Below, piece after piece: positions 8,503 through 15,191 of a DNA stretch of 27,252 bases (position 1 is its first letter; each line of letters starts with the position of its first letter). The notes beneath the pieces were generated by a model, which was not told the DNA's origin, ran no database searches, and saw only the letters and a list, made by a program, of their open reading frames with translations. The DNA lies in NCBI GenBank assembly GCA_029549705.1, contig JAKPIR010000175.1, forward strand, positions 1 through 27,252, given 5' to 3'. A program made the translations under genes and the position numbers. The stretch is from Pseudomonadota bacterium. Lineage in GTDB: Bacteria; Pseudomonadota; Gammaproteobacteria; Burkholderiales; Methylophilaceae.

Positions 8503-9117
8503 ATGAAAATCGCAAAAATTACAATAGCATTACTCCTTAGCTTAGGGTCAACGCTATCGCAAGCAGCCGTGTTTACTGAAGACTTTAATGGCTTTACAGC
8601 TGATCAGTTAAATTGGAACCCAGCTGGTGCAAATGGATGGGTAGTAGGTCCAACAGCCAATGATACGGTCGACCTAATCGGTCAAGGAGGTAGCTTCGAC
8701 CTGTTGCCAGGCAATGGCAGTTATGTTGACTTAGATGGCTCAACGAATTCTTCAGGTGTTTTAAGAAATTTTGTGAAGTTAATCGCAGGTACCCAATATA
8801 CACTATCATTTTGGCTGGCTGGGAATCAGCGGGCAGACCAAGGTACAGAGTCAGTCAACGTGCATTTTGGTGGCGTAGACCAAACTTTTAATTTAAAAAG
8901 TTACCTTGACCCGTTTAAAACATTTAGCTTGATTTACACCCCAACAGTAACTGATACCTACAGTTTCGGATTCACCACTAACAGTAACGACAATGTAGGC
9001 GCACTGCTTGATAATGTTTCAGTGACAGCAGTTCCTGAACCAGAAACCTACGCATTAATGCTTGCTGGTCTTGGTTTAATTGGTTTCTCAGCACGCCGTC
9101 GTAAAACACAAGCTTAG
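8503..9117 (+). CDS. Exported PEP-CTERM sorting-domain protein (first of pair)
   Basis: Protein of 204 residues with a Sec signal peptide (MKIAKITIALLLSLGSTLSQ then AAVF, likely cut near residue 21-22). The body is beta-rich with low-complexity Gly, Asn and Thr, and ends in a PEP-CTERM tail: VPEPETYALM at 177-186, a hydrophobic span LAGLGLIGF, then the basic SARRRK end. Such tails are recognised by exosortase (XrtA/EpsH) enzymes and are linked to extracellular polysaccharide; no exosortase gene is in this window. The pattern in the body resembles carbohydrate-binding or jelly-roll PEP-CTERM proteins (LDNVSVTAVPEPE is the usual junction), but no specific ligand can be claimed. ATG 8503 is chosen over GTG 8494 because AGGTGG sits six bases upstream of it. 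Confidence 0.9.
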   Translation: MKIAKITIALLLSLGSTLSQAAVFTEDFNGFTADQLNWNPAGANGWVVGPTANDTVDLIGQGGSFDLLPGNGSYVDLDGSTNSSGVLRNFVKLIAGTQYTLSFWLAGNQRADQGTESVNVHFGGVDQTFNLKSYLDPFKTFSLIYTPTVTDTYSFGFTTNSNDNVGALLDNVSVTAVPEPETYALMLAGLGLIGFSARRRKTQA

Positions 9118-9169
9118 CTACAAACTAAACTAGTTAATAGAAATTAGTTGTTTTCGAAGCAACCCACTT

Positions 9170-9196
9170 AGCCCACGTAATTGTGGGCTTTTTTGT
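9170..9196 (+). terminator. Intrinsic terminator after first PEP-CTERM gene
   Basis: AGCCCAC (9170-9176), loop GTAATT, GTGGGCT (9183-9189), then a run of six T starting at 9189. A classic factor-independent terminator, so the two PEP-CTERM genes are separate transcription units. Confidence 0.85.
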
Positions 9197-9219
9197 TGTT
9201 TGGCAGAGAAATCAACCAA

Positions 9220-9253
9220 AATTCACCCGCCCAATAGCCCGTTCGGGTAATTG
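9220..9253 (+). promoter_or_regulatory. Shared upstream motif of the PEP-CTERM pair (inverted form)
   Basis: AATTCACCC at 9220-9228 is followed three bases later by CAATAGCCCG (9232-9241), then TT and CGGGTAATTG (9244-9253), an imperfect palindrome. The same AATTCACCC, three-base gap and single half-site CGGGCTATTG occur at 8388-8409 upstream of the first PEP-CTERM gene. Both lie about 90-110 bp before their start codons. Likely a common regulator site; the regulator is unknown. Confidence 0.45.
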
Positions 9254-9272
9254 CCACATTTCTAGAGAACAA

Positions 9273-9299
9273 ATATTATCGAAAGCACTTAGATAATAT
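9273..9299. promoter_or_regulatory. Perfect 8-bp dyad upstream of second PEP-CTERM gene
   Basis: ATATTATC (9273-9280), eleven-base gap, GATAATAT (9292-9299), ending 65 bp before the start codon. It is AT-rich, so it may include promoter elements or bind a dimeric factor. Sequence differs from the dyad of the first PEP-CTERM gene. Confidence 0.3.
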
Positions 9300-9364
9300 C
9301 TGTATTGTCTGTAAAGCGGCACGCCCAAGTAGTCAACTTAACAAACTTTAGGGAACACTTAAAA

Positions 9365-9964
9365 ATGAAAAAAAATATTAAACAATTAGCATTAGCAGCT
9401 GTTATTGCAGCAGGCTTATCAAGCACAAATGCTAGTGCAGCAACTTTCACAATTCCAGCCGCTACTGCGGGCAATACATATGAACAAAACTTTGGTTTTG
9501 GCGCGGCATCAGGCGGCCCTGATGCACTTATTTATGGTGACCCTCTAGCAATTCATTACTCAGACTTTATTGAATTCACACTTACAGCACCTTCGAGCCT
9601 TGTCGTATTTGCAAAAAACCTATCCAAGGGTTTTTCTTTTGACACTAACCTTGATGTACCAGTGATTGACCTTAAAGACTCTTTGGGCAATTATATTTTA
9701 AAGAATCCTGATCATGCTACTCTAAACCCAGCAGCAGACGGAAGTTACAGTTACTACTACCCAAACTCCTACTCAAGCTTTATTCCTTTAGCGGCAGGTA
9801 AATACACCGTCAATTTTAATTACGGCCCTAAAGTTACTAGTCTTACAGGCGGCACATATACTGGTGGCATTACCGTAGCTGCCGTACCAGAACCTGAAAC
9901 CTATGCCATGTTGCTTGCTGGTCTTGGTTTAATTGGTTTCTCAGCACGTCGTCGTAAAGCTTAA
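9365..9964 (+). CDS. Exported PEP-CTERM sorting-domain protein (second of pair)
   Basis: Protein of 199 residues. A strong signal peptide (MKKNIKQLALAAVIAAGLSS then TNASAA, cleavage likely after ASA near residue 25) precedes a beta-rich body and a PEP-CTERM tail beginning VPEPETYAML at about 174, hydrophobic LAGLGLIGF and basic SARRRKA. The region around HYSDFIEFTLTAP resembles the conserved N-terminal motif of FxDxF-type PEP-CTERM proteins. The body is not related to the neighbouring PEP-CTERM protein, but the last 45 tail bases are 44/45 identical. ATG 9365 is chosen because it starts a proper signal peptide and AGGGA lies ten bases upstream; the frame is open further upstream without support. 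Presumed to be anchored or processed at the cell envelope by an exosortase encoded elsewhere. Confidence 0.9.
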   Translation: MKKNIKQLALAAVIAAGLSSTNASAATFTIPAATAGNTYEQNFGFGAASGGPDALIYGDPLAIHYSDFIEFTLTAPSSLVVFAKNLSKGFSFDTNLDVPVIDLKDSLGNYILKNPDHATLNPAADGSYSYYYPNSYSSFIPLAAGKYTVNFNYGPKVTSLTGGTYTGGITVAAVPEPETYAMLLAGLGLIGFSARRRKA

Positions 9965-10000
9965 GTGTTAGCTAGTTACTACTAGCAGTTCAATAAGAAT

Positions 10001-10031
10001 AAAACCCCACCTACGCGTGGGGTTTTATTTT
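10001..10031. terminator. Bidirectional terminator between convergent genes
   Basis: AAAACCCCAC (10001-10010), six-base loop, GTGGGGTTTT (10017-10026), followed by ATTTT on the plus strand. The A-rich left arm gives a T-rich end on the minus strand too, so it can serve both the PEP-CTERM gene and the convergent EF-hand/BON gene. Confidence 0.85.
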
Positions 10032-10128
10032 AATACGCACATCATTCTTAAACATCTCACCAATCGCTCATCGTTCAGGAGTTTTAGTCTAAAACTTAAC
10101 AGTTTCAAAATTGATAAGAGCTATTCAC

Positions 10129-10686
10129 TTAGGGTTTAACTACAATTCCATTTTTGACTGCTTTTACACCCTTTACTCTGGCTGCGATTTGGCCGGCCCT
10201 GGTTTTAGTTGCTTCATTATCAACAAAGCCACTGAGTAAAACCACGCCTTCCTTTGTTTCTACGCTGACATCAAAACTTTTAAAGTTTTTTTCTAGTAAG
10301 TATTTTGATTTGATTTTTGAAGTAATCGAACTATCTTTTGCTACGCGTTTTGTTTCTTTTTGCTGCACGGCTGATTTATACGTCGCATACTCATTTTCAC
10401 TCAAGCTTTTATTGCCGTTTTTATCGGCTTTACTAAAGCCGCCACCGTTAAATAGCGTATCTTTTTGTATTTCTGACGCGCTGAGTTTGCCGTTACCATC
10501 AACATCGAGCAGCTTAAACTCGCGCGTATAGCCACTTTGGTCTGCAGGGTCGGGCGTAATTGCAAATGCGGTCATACTCAAGAATGTCAGTGAAAACGCC
10601 AAAACTAAATTTCTTGGCATGCTTACACTTATTACAGTTTCTCCTGCAACGTTTGATTCCATTTTTTCTGATTTAAAATACAACAT
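10129..10686 (-). CDS. Exported protein with two EF-hands and a C-terminal BON domain
   Basis: Protein of 185 residues. The start is the ATG at 10686, with GGAGG seven bases upstream; an upstream in-frame ATG lacks this. After a 22-residue polar N-terminus comes a hydrophobic export segment (about 26-42, ending TAFA), so a long-n-region signal peptide or membrane anchor is likely. Two canonical calcium loops follow: DVDGNGKLSASE (61-72) and DKNGNKSLSENE (88-99), both with Asp at position 1, Gly at 6 or nearby, and Glu at 12. A single BON domain (about 118-185: DSSITSKIKSKY, VVLLSGFVDNEATK, GVKAVKNGIVV) ends the protein. BON domains occur in envelope-stress proteins such as OsmY. The EF-hand plus BON pairing suggests calcium-responsive envelope binding; function is unproven. 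Confidence 0.85.
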   Translation of the reverse strand: MLYFKSEKMESNVAGETVISVSMPRNLVLAFSLTFLSMTAFAITPDPADQSGYTREFKLLDVDGNGKLSASEIQKDTLFNGGGFSKADKNGNKSLSENEYATYKSAVQQKETKRVAKDSSITSKIKSKYLLEKNFKSFDVSVETKEGVVLLSGFVDNEATKTRAGQIAARVKGVKAVKNGIVVKP

Positions 10687-10936
10687 CAATCCACCTCCAT
10701 AATATAAGAAACAGCTATTTAACACACTGACCTTAAAACACTGTACACGTTTAAATGGGTACGCAAGAGATGCGTCGACACTCGGTACACTATCCCCACT
10801 TTAGCACGCAAACAAACATTCACAACATATCATTTTCCATGCACCTGACATTCGAGTGATTTTTTGGCGGGGTCAGCATAATGGCACAAGCAATTTTTGG
10901 TGTTTCTATTTGACCAACATTGCCCGAGAGAAAAAT
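10687..10936. other. Upstream region of the EF-hand/BON gene, no gene seen
   Basis: About 250 bases with no coding signal, part of a 364-base gap up to pyrC. It must carry the minus-strand promoter for the EF-hand/BON gene; only the ribosome site GGAGG (rc of 10694-10698) is clear. A small hairpin ACGCA/TGCGT is at 10762-10776. The rest of the gap holds the repeat hairpin and a palindrome listed separately. Confidence 0.4.
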
Positions 10937-10977
10937 GCTGCCCTGAGAGCCTTTATTTATAAGGCTCTCAGGGCAGC
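10937..10977 (-). repeat. Dispersed terminator-like hairpin, copy 1
   Basis: Perfect 17-bp inverted repeat, left arm GCTGCCCTGAGAGCCTT, loop TATTTAT, 74 bases past the pyrC stop. Minus-strand reading ends in ATTTTTCTC, as expected for an intrinsic terminator. Related copies lie at 14516 and 20821 with paired changes in the stem and similar flanks (TTTTCTCTCG-like on the minus 3' side). Confidence 0.85.
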
Positions 10978-10996
10978 GAAAAAGGTTGTGCTTAAA

Positions 10997-11018
10997 AATA
11001 TGGTTTTAAAACCATATT
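10997..11018 (-). terminator. Perfect 22-bp palindrome after pyrC, probable terminator
   Basis: Each arm is 11 bases (AATATGGTTTT and its complement) with no spacer. On the minus strand it is followed by TTTAAG, making a T-run of five, so it could act as a pyrC terminator in tandem with the repeat hairpin. A symmetric protein site is the alternative. Confidence 0.5.
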
Positions 11019-11050
11019 GATGATGTGCTAGTTTTACACAACGCTTACAT

Positions 11051-12088
11051 TTATTTTAGCTTCCATTGCACAGTTTGCCCAGCACGTAACGGCACAATCA
11101 CATCTTGATAAAAAGGCAGACTTGCAGGCACCGTCCAAGTTTCTTTTGCCAGTGTAATTTGTGCAGTATTGCGCGGTAATCCATAAAAATCTGCGCCATA
11201 AAAACTGGCAAAACTTTCTAGTTTATCGAGCGCATTGGCCGCCTCAAATGCTTCTGCATAAAGCTCAATTGCCGTATGCGCAGTGTACATGCCCGCGCAT
11301 CCGCAAGCCGCTTCTTTGGTGTGTTTGGCATGTGGCGCGCTATCTGTGCCTAAGAAAAATTTAGGGTTACCCGAGGTTGCGGCTTTCATCAACGCCAAGC
11401 GATGTTCTTCACGTTTTAAAATCGGCAAACAGTAATGATGCGGCTGAATACCGCCTTTAAACATGTCGTTGCGGTTCATCAGTAAATGATGGGCGGTAAT
11501 GGTTGCCGCCACATTGCTGGGCGCGTCTGTGACAAACTCTGCCGCATCTTTGGTGGTGATATGCTCAAAGACAATTTTAAGGGCAGGGTACTTTTTCAAT
11601 AGCGGAATCATATTGCGTTCAATAAAGACGCGCTCGCGGTCAAACACATCCACATCACTGTCTGTCACTTCAGCATGCACCAATAACGGCATACCTAGCT
11701 TTTCCATCGCGGCTAGTGCGTCTGTACATTGCTCTAAACTAGTGACCCCTGAATCGCTATTGGTGGTCGCACCAGCGGGGTAAAGCTTTACCCCATGAAT
11801 AATGCCGCTCGCCTTGACTTTTGCAATTTCTTCCGCGGTGGTGTTGTCAGTCAAATACAAGGTCATGAGTGGTTCAAACTGCAATCCTGCAGGCAACGCC
11901 TCTAAAATACGCTGGCGGTACGCGGTCGCAAGTTCAGTAGTAGTAACAGGAGGCCGCAAATTCGGCATGACTATGGCGCGGGCAAATTGCCTAGCGGTAT
12001 CAGGCAGCACGGCCTTAAGCGCTGCGCCATCACGCAAATGCAAGTGCCAGTCATCTGGGCGGGTAATGGTGAGTAGTTTTGTCATCAT
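11051..12088 (-). CDS. pyrC: Dihydroorotase (class II, PyrC)
   Basis: Zinc amidohydrolase of de novo pyrimidine synthesis, interconverting carbamoyl-aspartate and dihydroorotate in the cytoplasm. The 345-residue protein matches the E. coli-type enzyme in length. Metal and catalytic residues are visible: His15 and His17 in DDWHLHLRDG, the carboxylatable Lys101 in HGVKLYPAGATTNSDSG, His138 in LLVHAEV, His176 in FEHITTKDA, and Asp249 in GTDSAPHAKHTKEA. Two ATG codons in tandem open the gene (12088 or 12085). It starts nine bases after the rsmI stop, so rsmI and pyrC are likely one transcript. Two hairpins follow its stop. Confidence 0.97.
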   Translation of the reverse strand: MMTKLLTITRPDDWHLHLRDGAALKAVLPDTARQFARAIVMPNLRPPVTTTELATAYRQRILEALPAGLQFEPLMTLYLTDNTTAEEIAKVKASGIIHGVKLYPAGATTNSDSGVTSLEQCTDALAAMEKLGMPLLVHAEVTDSDVDVFDRERVFIERNMIPLLKKYPALKIVFEHITTKDAAEFVTDAPSNVAATITAHHLLMNRNDMFKGGIQPHHYCLPILKREEHRLALMKAATSGNPKFFLGTDSAPHAKHTKEAACGCAGMYTAHTAIELYAEAFEAANALDKLESFASFYGADFYGLPRNTAQITLAKETWTVPASLPFYQDVIVPLRAGQTVQWKLK

Positions 12089-12097
12089 ATTGGCTTT

Positions 12098-12943
12098 TTA
12101 ATTGGCTTGCTTGAGGGCAAGCGCTTGTTCATATAATACATTTTTCTTTGCTTTGGTAATATCGGTTGCCAGCTTAACCGCTTGTTTTAACGGCAGTTCT
12201 GCCAGCAATAAAGTTAATATTCTAAGCGCCTCTTCAGGTAGTGCTTCGGCTTCTTTTATTGCGGCCGCTTCTATCAGCAACACAAACTCCCCGCGCTGCT
12301 GATTGGCATCTTTTTCTAGCCAGGCCTGCGCTTCTCCCAACGCGCAGCGATGAATAGTTTCAAATGTTTTGGTAAGCTCACGCGCAATGGTGATGTGTCG
12401 TGTTGACCCCAATACATTGGCCATGTCGACAATGCTCTCAATAATGCGATGCGGGGCTTCATAAAACACCAATGTGACGGTTTGAGAGCTTAGTGCTTCC
12501 AGCACTTTGCGCCGTGCCGCACCACTGGCCGGTAAAAAACCGTGAAATAAAAAACCATTTTGCACAATACCGGATGCTGACAAGGCAGTAATCACCGCAC
12601 TCACGCCCGGAATTGGCACGACCTTTACCCCCGCGTTACGCACGGCATCCACCACCACAGCGCCTGGGTCACTAATGCCAGGCGTGCCTGCATCGGTCAC
12701 CAATGCAATATTTTCACCTGCTTGCAGTTGCAATAATAACTTTTCGGCAGATTGATGCTCGTTATGCTCATGCACGGCGATGAGTTTTTTGCTGATGCCG
12801 AAATGTGATAACAAACCCGAGGTATGACGCGTATCTTCTGCGGCAATGGCATCTACAGTTTTAAGGGTTTCTATGGCCCGCAAGGTGATGTCACCTAAAT
12901 TGCCGATGGGCGTTGCCACCACATATAAAGTGCCCGCCATCAA
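12098..12943 (-). CDS. rsmI: RsmI, 16S rRNA C1402 2'-O-methyltransferase
   Basis: Tetrapyrrole-methylase-fold enzyme that methylates the 2'-O of C1402 in 16S rRNA using S-adenosylmethionine; it complements the base methylation by RsmH encoded in the same window. The 281-residue product shows the family N-terminus GTLYVVATPIGNLGDITLRA, then AAEDTRHTSGLL, the SAM-binding LVTDAGTPGISDPG, IPGVSAVITALSASG, and FYEAPHRI. Double Met at the start; either could be used. Divergent from yraN across 67 bp, the order commonly seen in proteobacteria, and directly upstream of pyrC. Confidence 0.97.
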   Translation of the reverse strand: MMAGTLYVVATPIGNLGDITLRAIETLKTVDAIAAEDTRHTSGLLSHFGISKKLIAVHEHNEHQSAEKLLLQLQAGENIALVTDAGTPGISDPGAVVVDAVRNAGVKVVPIPGVSAVITALSASGIVQNGFLFHGFLPASGAARRKVLEALSSQTVTLVFYEAPHRIIESIVDMANVLGSTRHITIARELTKTFETIHRCALGEAQAWLEKDANQQRGEFVLLIEAAAIKEAEALPEEALRILTLLLAELPLKQAVKLATDITKAKKNVLYEQALALKQAN

Positions 12944-13010
12944 AAATTCCAGCCATTAAATTGAAATTGAATCATTCTATAAGTTTACAGCTTTAGGTAA
13001 ACTCTCGCCT

Positions 13011-13364
13011 ATGAAATTAAACAAAAACAACGCAGGATTAGCGGCTGAAAAATTAGCTGCAACTTTTTTAGTAAGACAAGGCCTCAAGCTTGTGGCACAA
13101 AATTATCATTGCAAATACGGTGAAATCGATTTGATTATGCAAGAGGCTAACACCCTTGTGTTTATTGAAGTAAGACAACGCTCAAACAGCCAGTTTGGTA
13201 GCGCCGCAGCCAGCATTACTCCACAAAAACAGCAAAAGCTTATCCTTACTGCACAACATTACCTACAGCAACATGGCGAGTGCGCCTGCCGATTTGATGC
13301 GATCGTCATGCGCAACACTGATGCCAAAGCGCTTGAATGGATTCGCAATGCTTTTAGCGCCTAA
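13011..13364 (+). CDS. yraN: YraN family protein (UPF0102, endonuclease-like fold)
   Basis: Small protein of 117 residues, typical for the family. Near the N-terminus is GLAAEKLAATFLVRQGLKLV; the restriction-endonuclease-like signature follows in YGEIDLI (Glu, Asp) and LVFIEVRQR (Glu at about 51), the predicted metal-binding core. The cellular role of the family is unsettled. It lies divergent from rsmI, its usual neighbour, and upstream of the BON lipoprotein on the same strand with a 111-bp gap, so those two may be separate units. No strong ribosome site is visible, but the ATG at 13011 begins at the conserved N-terminus. Confidence 0.93.
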   Translation: MKLNKNNAGLAAEKLAATFLVRQGLKLVAQNYHCKYGEIDLIMQEANTLVFIEVRQRSNSQFGSAAASITPQKQQKLILTAQHYLQQHGECACRFDAIVMRNTDAKALEWIRNAFSA

Positions 13365-13475
13365 TTGGCGTATGATGCGCACAAAATGACAAATTGATAT
13401 ATTTTATTAACAATTTAATGGTTCAATAGCCCAATAAATTTTGGCAATACAACATCCACTTAAAGGAGTTTTTAG

Positions 13476-14045
13476 ATGCGAAACATCACCAAACTAATTT
13501 TATCTGCCGCATTGTTAAGCCAGCTTGTTGCCTGTGCGCCGGTCATCGTCGGTGGCGCTGCCGCAGGCGGGGCTATGGCTGCCGACAGACGCACTTCCGG
13601 AATTTATCTGGAAGATGAAAATATTGAGCTCAAGGCATTTAAGAAAGTTGAAACTAATCTGGGTGAAGAAGCACATGTCAACGTAACCAGCTATAACCGC
13701 AATGTGTTGCTCACCGGTGAAGTACCAGTGGCTGAATCAAAACCAAAAGCTGAAGCGTTAATCAAAGAAATTGAAAACGTCCGCAACATTACCAACGAAA
13801 TCGCTGTTGGGCCAAAATCTACCCTTAGCTCACGTAGCAACGATACCTTTATCACATCAAAAGTGAAAACCAAGTTTGTTACTGAAAATAAATTCCCTGC
13901 GAATTATGTCAAAGTGGTCACTGAAAACAGCGTGGTTTATTTACTCGGCATCGTCACCAAAGAAGAAGGCGAGGCTGCCGCTGAAATAGCCAGTAATGTC
14001 GACGGCGTTTCACGCGTAGTTAAAGTTTTTGAATATCTGCCGTAA
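13476..14045 (+). CDS. Double-BON outer-membrane lipoprotein (DolP/YraP-like)
   Basis: Predicted lipoprotein of 189 residues. The signal peptide ends in lipobox LVAC with the modified Cys at residue 20, followed by a Gly/Ala-rich stretch (VIVGGAAAGGAMAADRRTSG), as in DolP (YraP) of E. coli. Two BON domains follow, at about 48-112 (VNVTSYNRNVLLTGEVP) and 122-187 (VKVVTENSVVYLLGIV). DolP keeps the outer membrane intact under stress; the same role is likely but inferred. AAAGGAG lies eight bases before the ATG. In E. coli the yraN-diaA-yraP order is known, so the yraN neighbourhood supports the call; a diaA homologue is absent here. Confidence 0.9.
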   Translation: MRNITKLILSAALLSQLVACAPVIVGGAAAGGAMAADRRTSGIYLEDENIELKAFKKVETNLGEEAHVNVTSYNRNVLLTGEVPVAESKPKAEALIKEIENVRNITNEIAVGPKSTLSSRSNDTFITSKVKTKFVTENKFPANYVKVVTENSVVYLLGIVTKEEGEAAAEIASNVDGVSRVVKVFEYLP

Positions 14046-14068
14046 ATAAAACAACATACATCAACTTC

Positions 14069-14392
14069 ATGGGTAAACCTGTCATGGAAAACGAATTAGT
14101 CACACAAAACGAAATTATTATTGAAAGCATCACACGTGCGGGCAAGCAGTTTCGCCCAAGCGATTGGGTGGATCGCATGTGTAGCAGCTACGCTACCTTT
14201 GGTGAAGACCGCAAATTAAAATATTCACCCTATTTAAAACCAAAAGTACGTAATGGCGTGCGCTGCTTGGCTGTTGATTTAAAATTAAAAACAGTAAACC
14301 CGGAAGGCTTTGCGCAACTGATGCATTTTGCCGATGAAAACCAATTGAACGTATTGGATGAAGCTGGGGCTGTCATTGAAGTGCCGCATTAA
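14069..14392 (+). CDS. DUF3579 family protein
   Basis: Cytoplasmic protein of 107 residues of the kind widespread in betaproteobacteria under DUF3579. It has no signal peptide or membrane segment. Visible features are IIIESITRAGKQFRPSDWVD near residues 16-35, a conserved-looking mid region (RMCSSYATFG, LKYSPYLKP, GVRCLAVDLKL) and a short C-terminal part. Function is unknown to me. It starts 23 bases after the BON lipoprotein stop and probably shares its transcript. The start could instead be ATG 14084 (102 residues); neither has a strong ribosome site. A terminator hairpin follows at 14426. Confidence 0.85.
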   Translation: MGKPVMENELVTQNEIIIESITRAGKQFRPSDWVDRMCSSYATFGEDRKLKYSPYLKPKVRNGVRCLAVDLKLKTVNPEGFAQLMHFADENQLNVLDEAGAVIEVPH

Positions 14393-14425
14393 GGGTTCAA
14401 TTTAAGTTTAGTTCAAGCAAGTGAT

Positions 14426-14450
14426 TAAGGGCGCTTCTAGCGCCCTTATT
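14426..14450 (+). terminator. Hairpin terminator after DUF3579 gene
   Basis: TAAGGGCGCT (14426-14435), three-base loop TCT, AGCGCCCTTA (14439-14448), then TTGCATT. Strong stem but short T-run, placed 33 bases after the stop codon. Confidence 0.65.
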
Positions 14451-14515
14451 GCATTGCACAATTAACTTGCAAATAAGCAACTCTCACATCAAAAAAAACG
14501 TCGAGAGAAAACCAT

Positions 14516-14552
14516 TGCCCTGCGAGCCTTTTAAATAAAGGCTCGCAGGGCA
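14516..14552 (-). repeat. Dispersed terminator-like hairpin, copy 2
   Basis: Perfect 16-bp inverted repeat, left arm TGCCCTGCGAGCCTTT, five-base loop, 45 bases past the stop of the minus-strand thioredoxin-like gene. Minus reading continues ATGGTTTTCTCTCG. Same core as copies 1 and 3 but with C-G and G-C pairs at the two variable stem positions. Confidence 0.85.
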
Positions 14553-14597
14553 TCTAAAAAGATTACATCAAATAATCAAGCAAGAAATCTTAAAAAA

Positions 14598-15074
14598 TCA
14601 CTTGCCAGATTTGATGATATTTTCGATATACTCCTTGGTAATCAAGCCACGCTTAATTTTAACCAACTCGCCTTTAGGGTTATAAAAATAGGTGGTTGGC
14701 AGCGAGTCTGCCCTGCCGATTTGCGCCGCCACTTCATCATCCCCCAGCACAACGGGGTATGTCATGTGCAGATCATCTACAAACGTCTTAACCGATGCCA
14801 CGGTTTCATAATCAAACACCACACCAAACACCATCACGTCTTTCTTTTGCTGATGGTATAGCTTCACCAAATCAGGCACTTCTTCCAGACATGGCGGGCA
14901 CCATGTTGCCCAATAATTCACCAGCACCCATTTTCCCCGATAGTCTGAGAGTTGATGTTGCTTGCCTGCAAGGTCTTTCATGACAAACTGATGATTCGCT
15001 AGCGCTTTTGAATGTGCAAACAGGCTGGCATACAGCATGAAGCCTAACATTACTTGGGTTAATAATTTTTGCAT
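14598..15074 (-). CDS. Secreted TlpA/ResA-type thioredoxin-like protein
   Basis: Exported thiol-disulfide protein of 158 residues from ATG 15074, chosen because AAAAGG lies six bases upstream and the product then begins with a signal peptide (MQKLLTQVMLGFMLYASLFA, cut likely after the Ala-Leu-Ala near 26). The mature part has a TlpA-like N-terminus (FVMKDLAGKQHQLSDYRGKW), then the redox site WATWCPPC with Cys59 and Cys62, and a cis-Pro region LPTTYFYNPKGE. The WCPPC active site is seen in periplasmic reductants that serve cytochrome c maturation or copper delivery, but no such gene is adjacent, so the partner is unknown. An in-frame ATG at 15101 is unlikely. Divergent from the PilZ-like gene. 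Confidence 0.9.
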   Translation of the reverse strand: MQKLLTQVMLGFMLYASLFAHSKALANHQFVMKDLAGKQHQLSDYRGKWVLVNYWATWCPPCLEEVPDLVKLYHQQKKDVMVFGVVFDYETVASVKTFVDDLHMTYPVVLGDDEVAAQIGRADSLPTTYFYNPKGELVKIKRGLITKEYIENIIKSGK

Positions 15075-15191
15075 GTTTACCTTTTCACAAGTGTTAAGCA
15101 CTGATTGCTCAAGCGTTTATCAATATCAACTAGTCTAAATATCAACATTATCATACAATCATGGCATTGCTTTTGTGTGAATCATTCAAAA

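Noticed and set aside
10882..10900. TGGCAC followed by an A/T-rich stretch, like a sigma-54 -24 element on the plus strand
   Set aside because: The -12 GC at the required spacing is missing and no plus-strand gene follows; pyrC is on the other strand.
15105..15191. Upstream extension of the PilZ-like protein by 29 residues
   Set aside because: The extension has no support in composition or ribosome site and would occupy the divergent promoter region of the thioredoxin-like gene.
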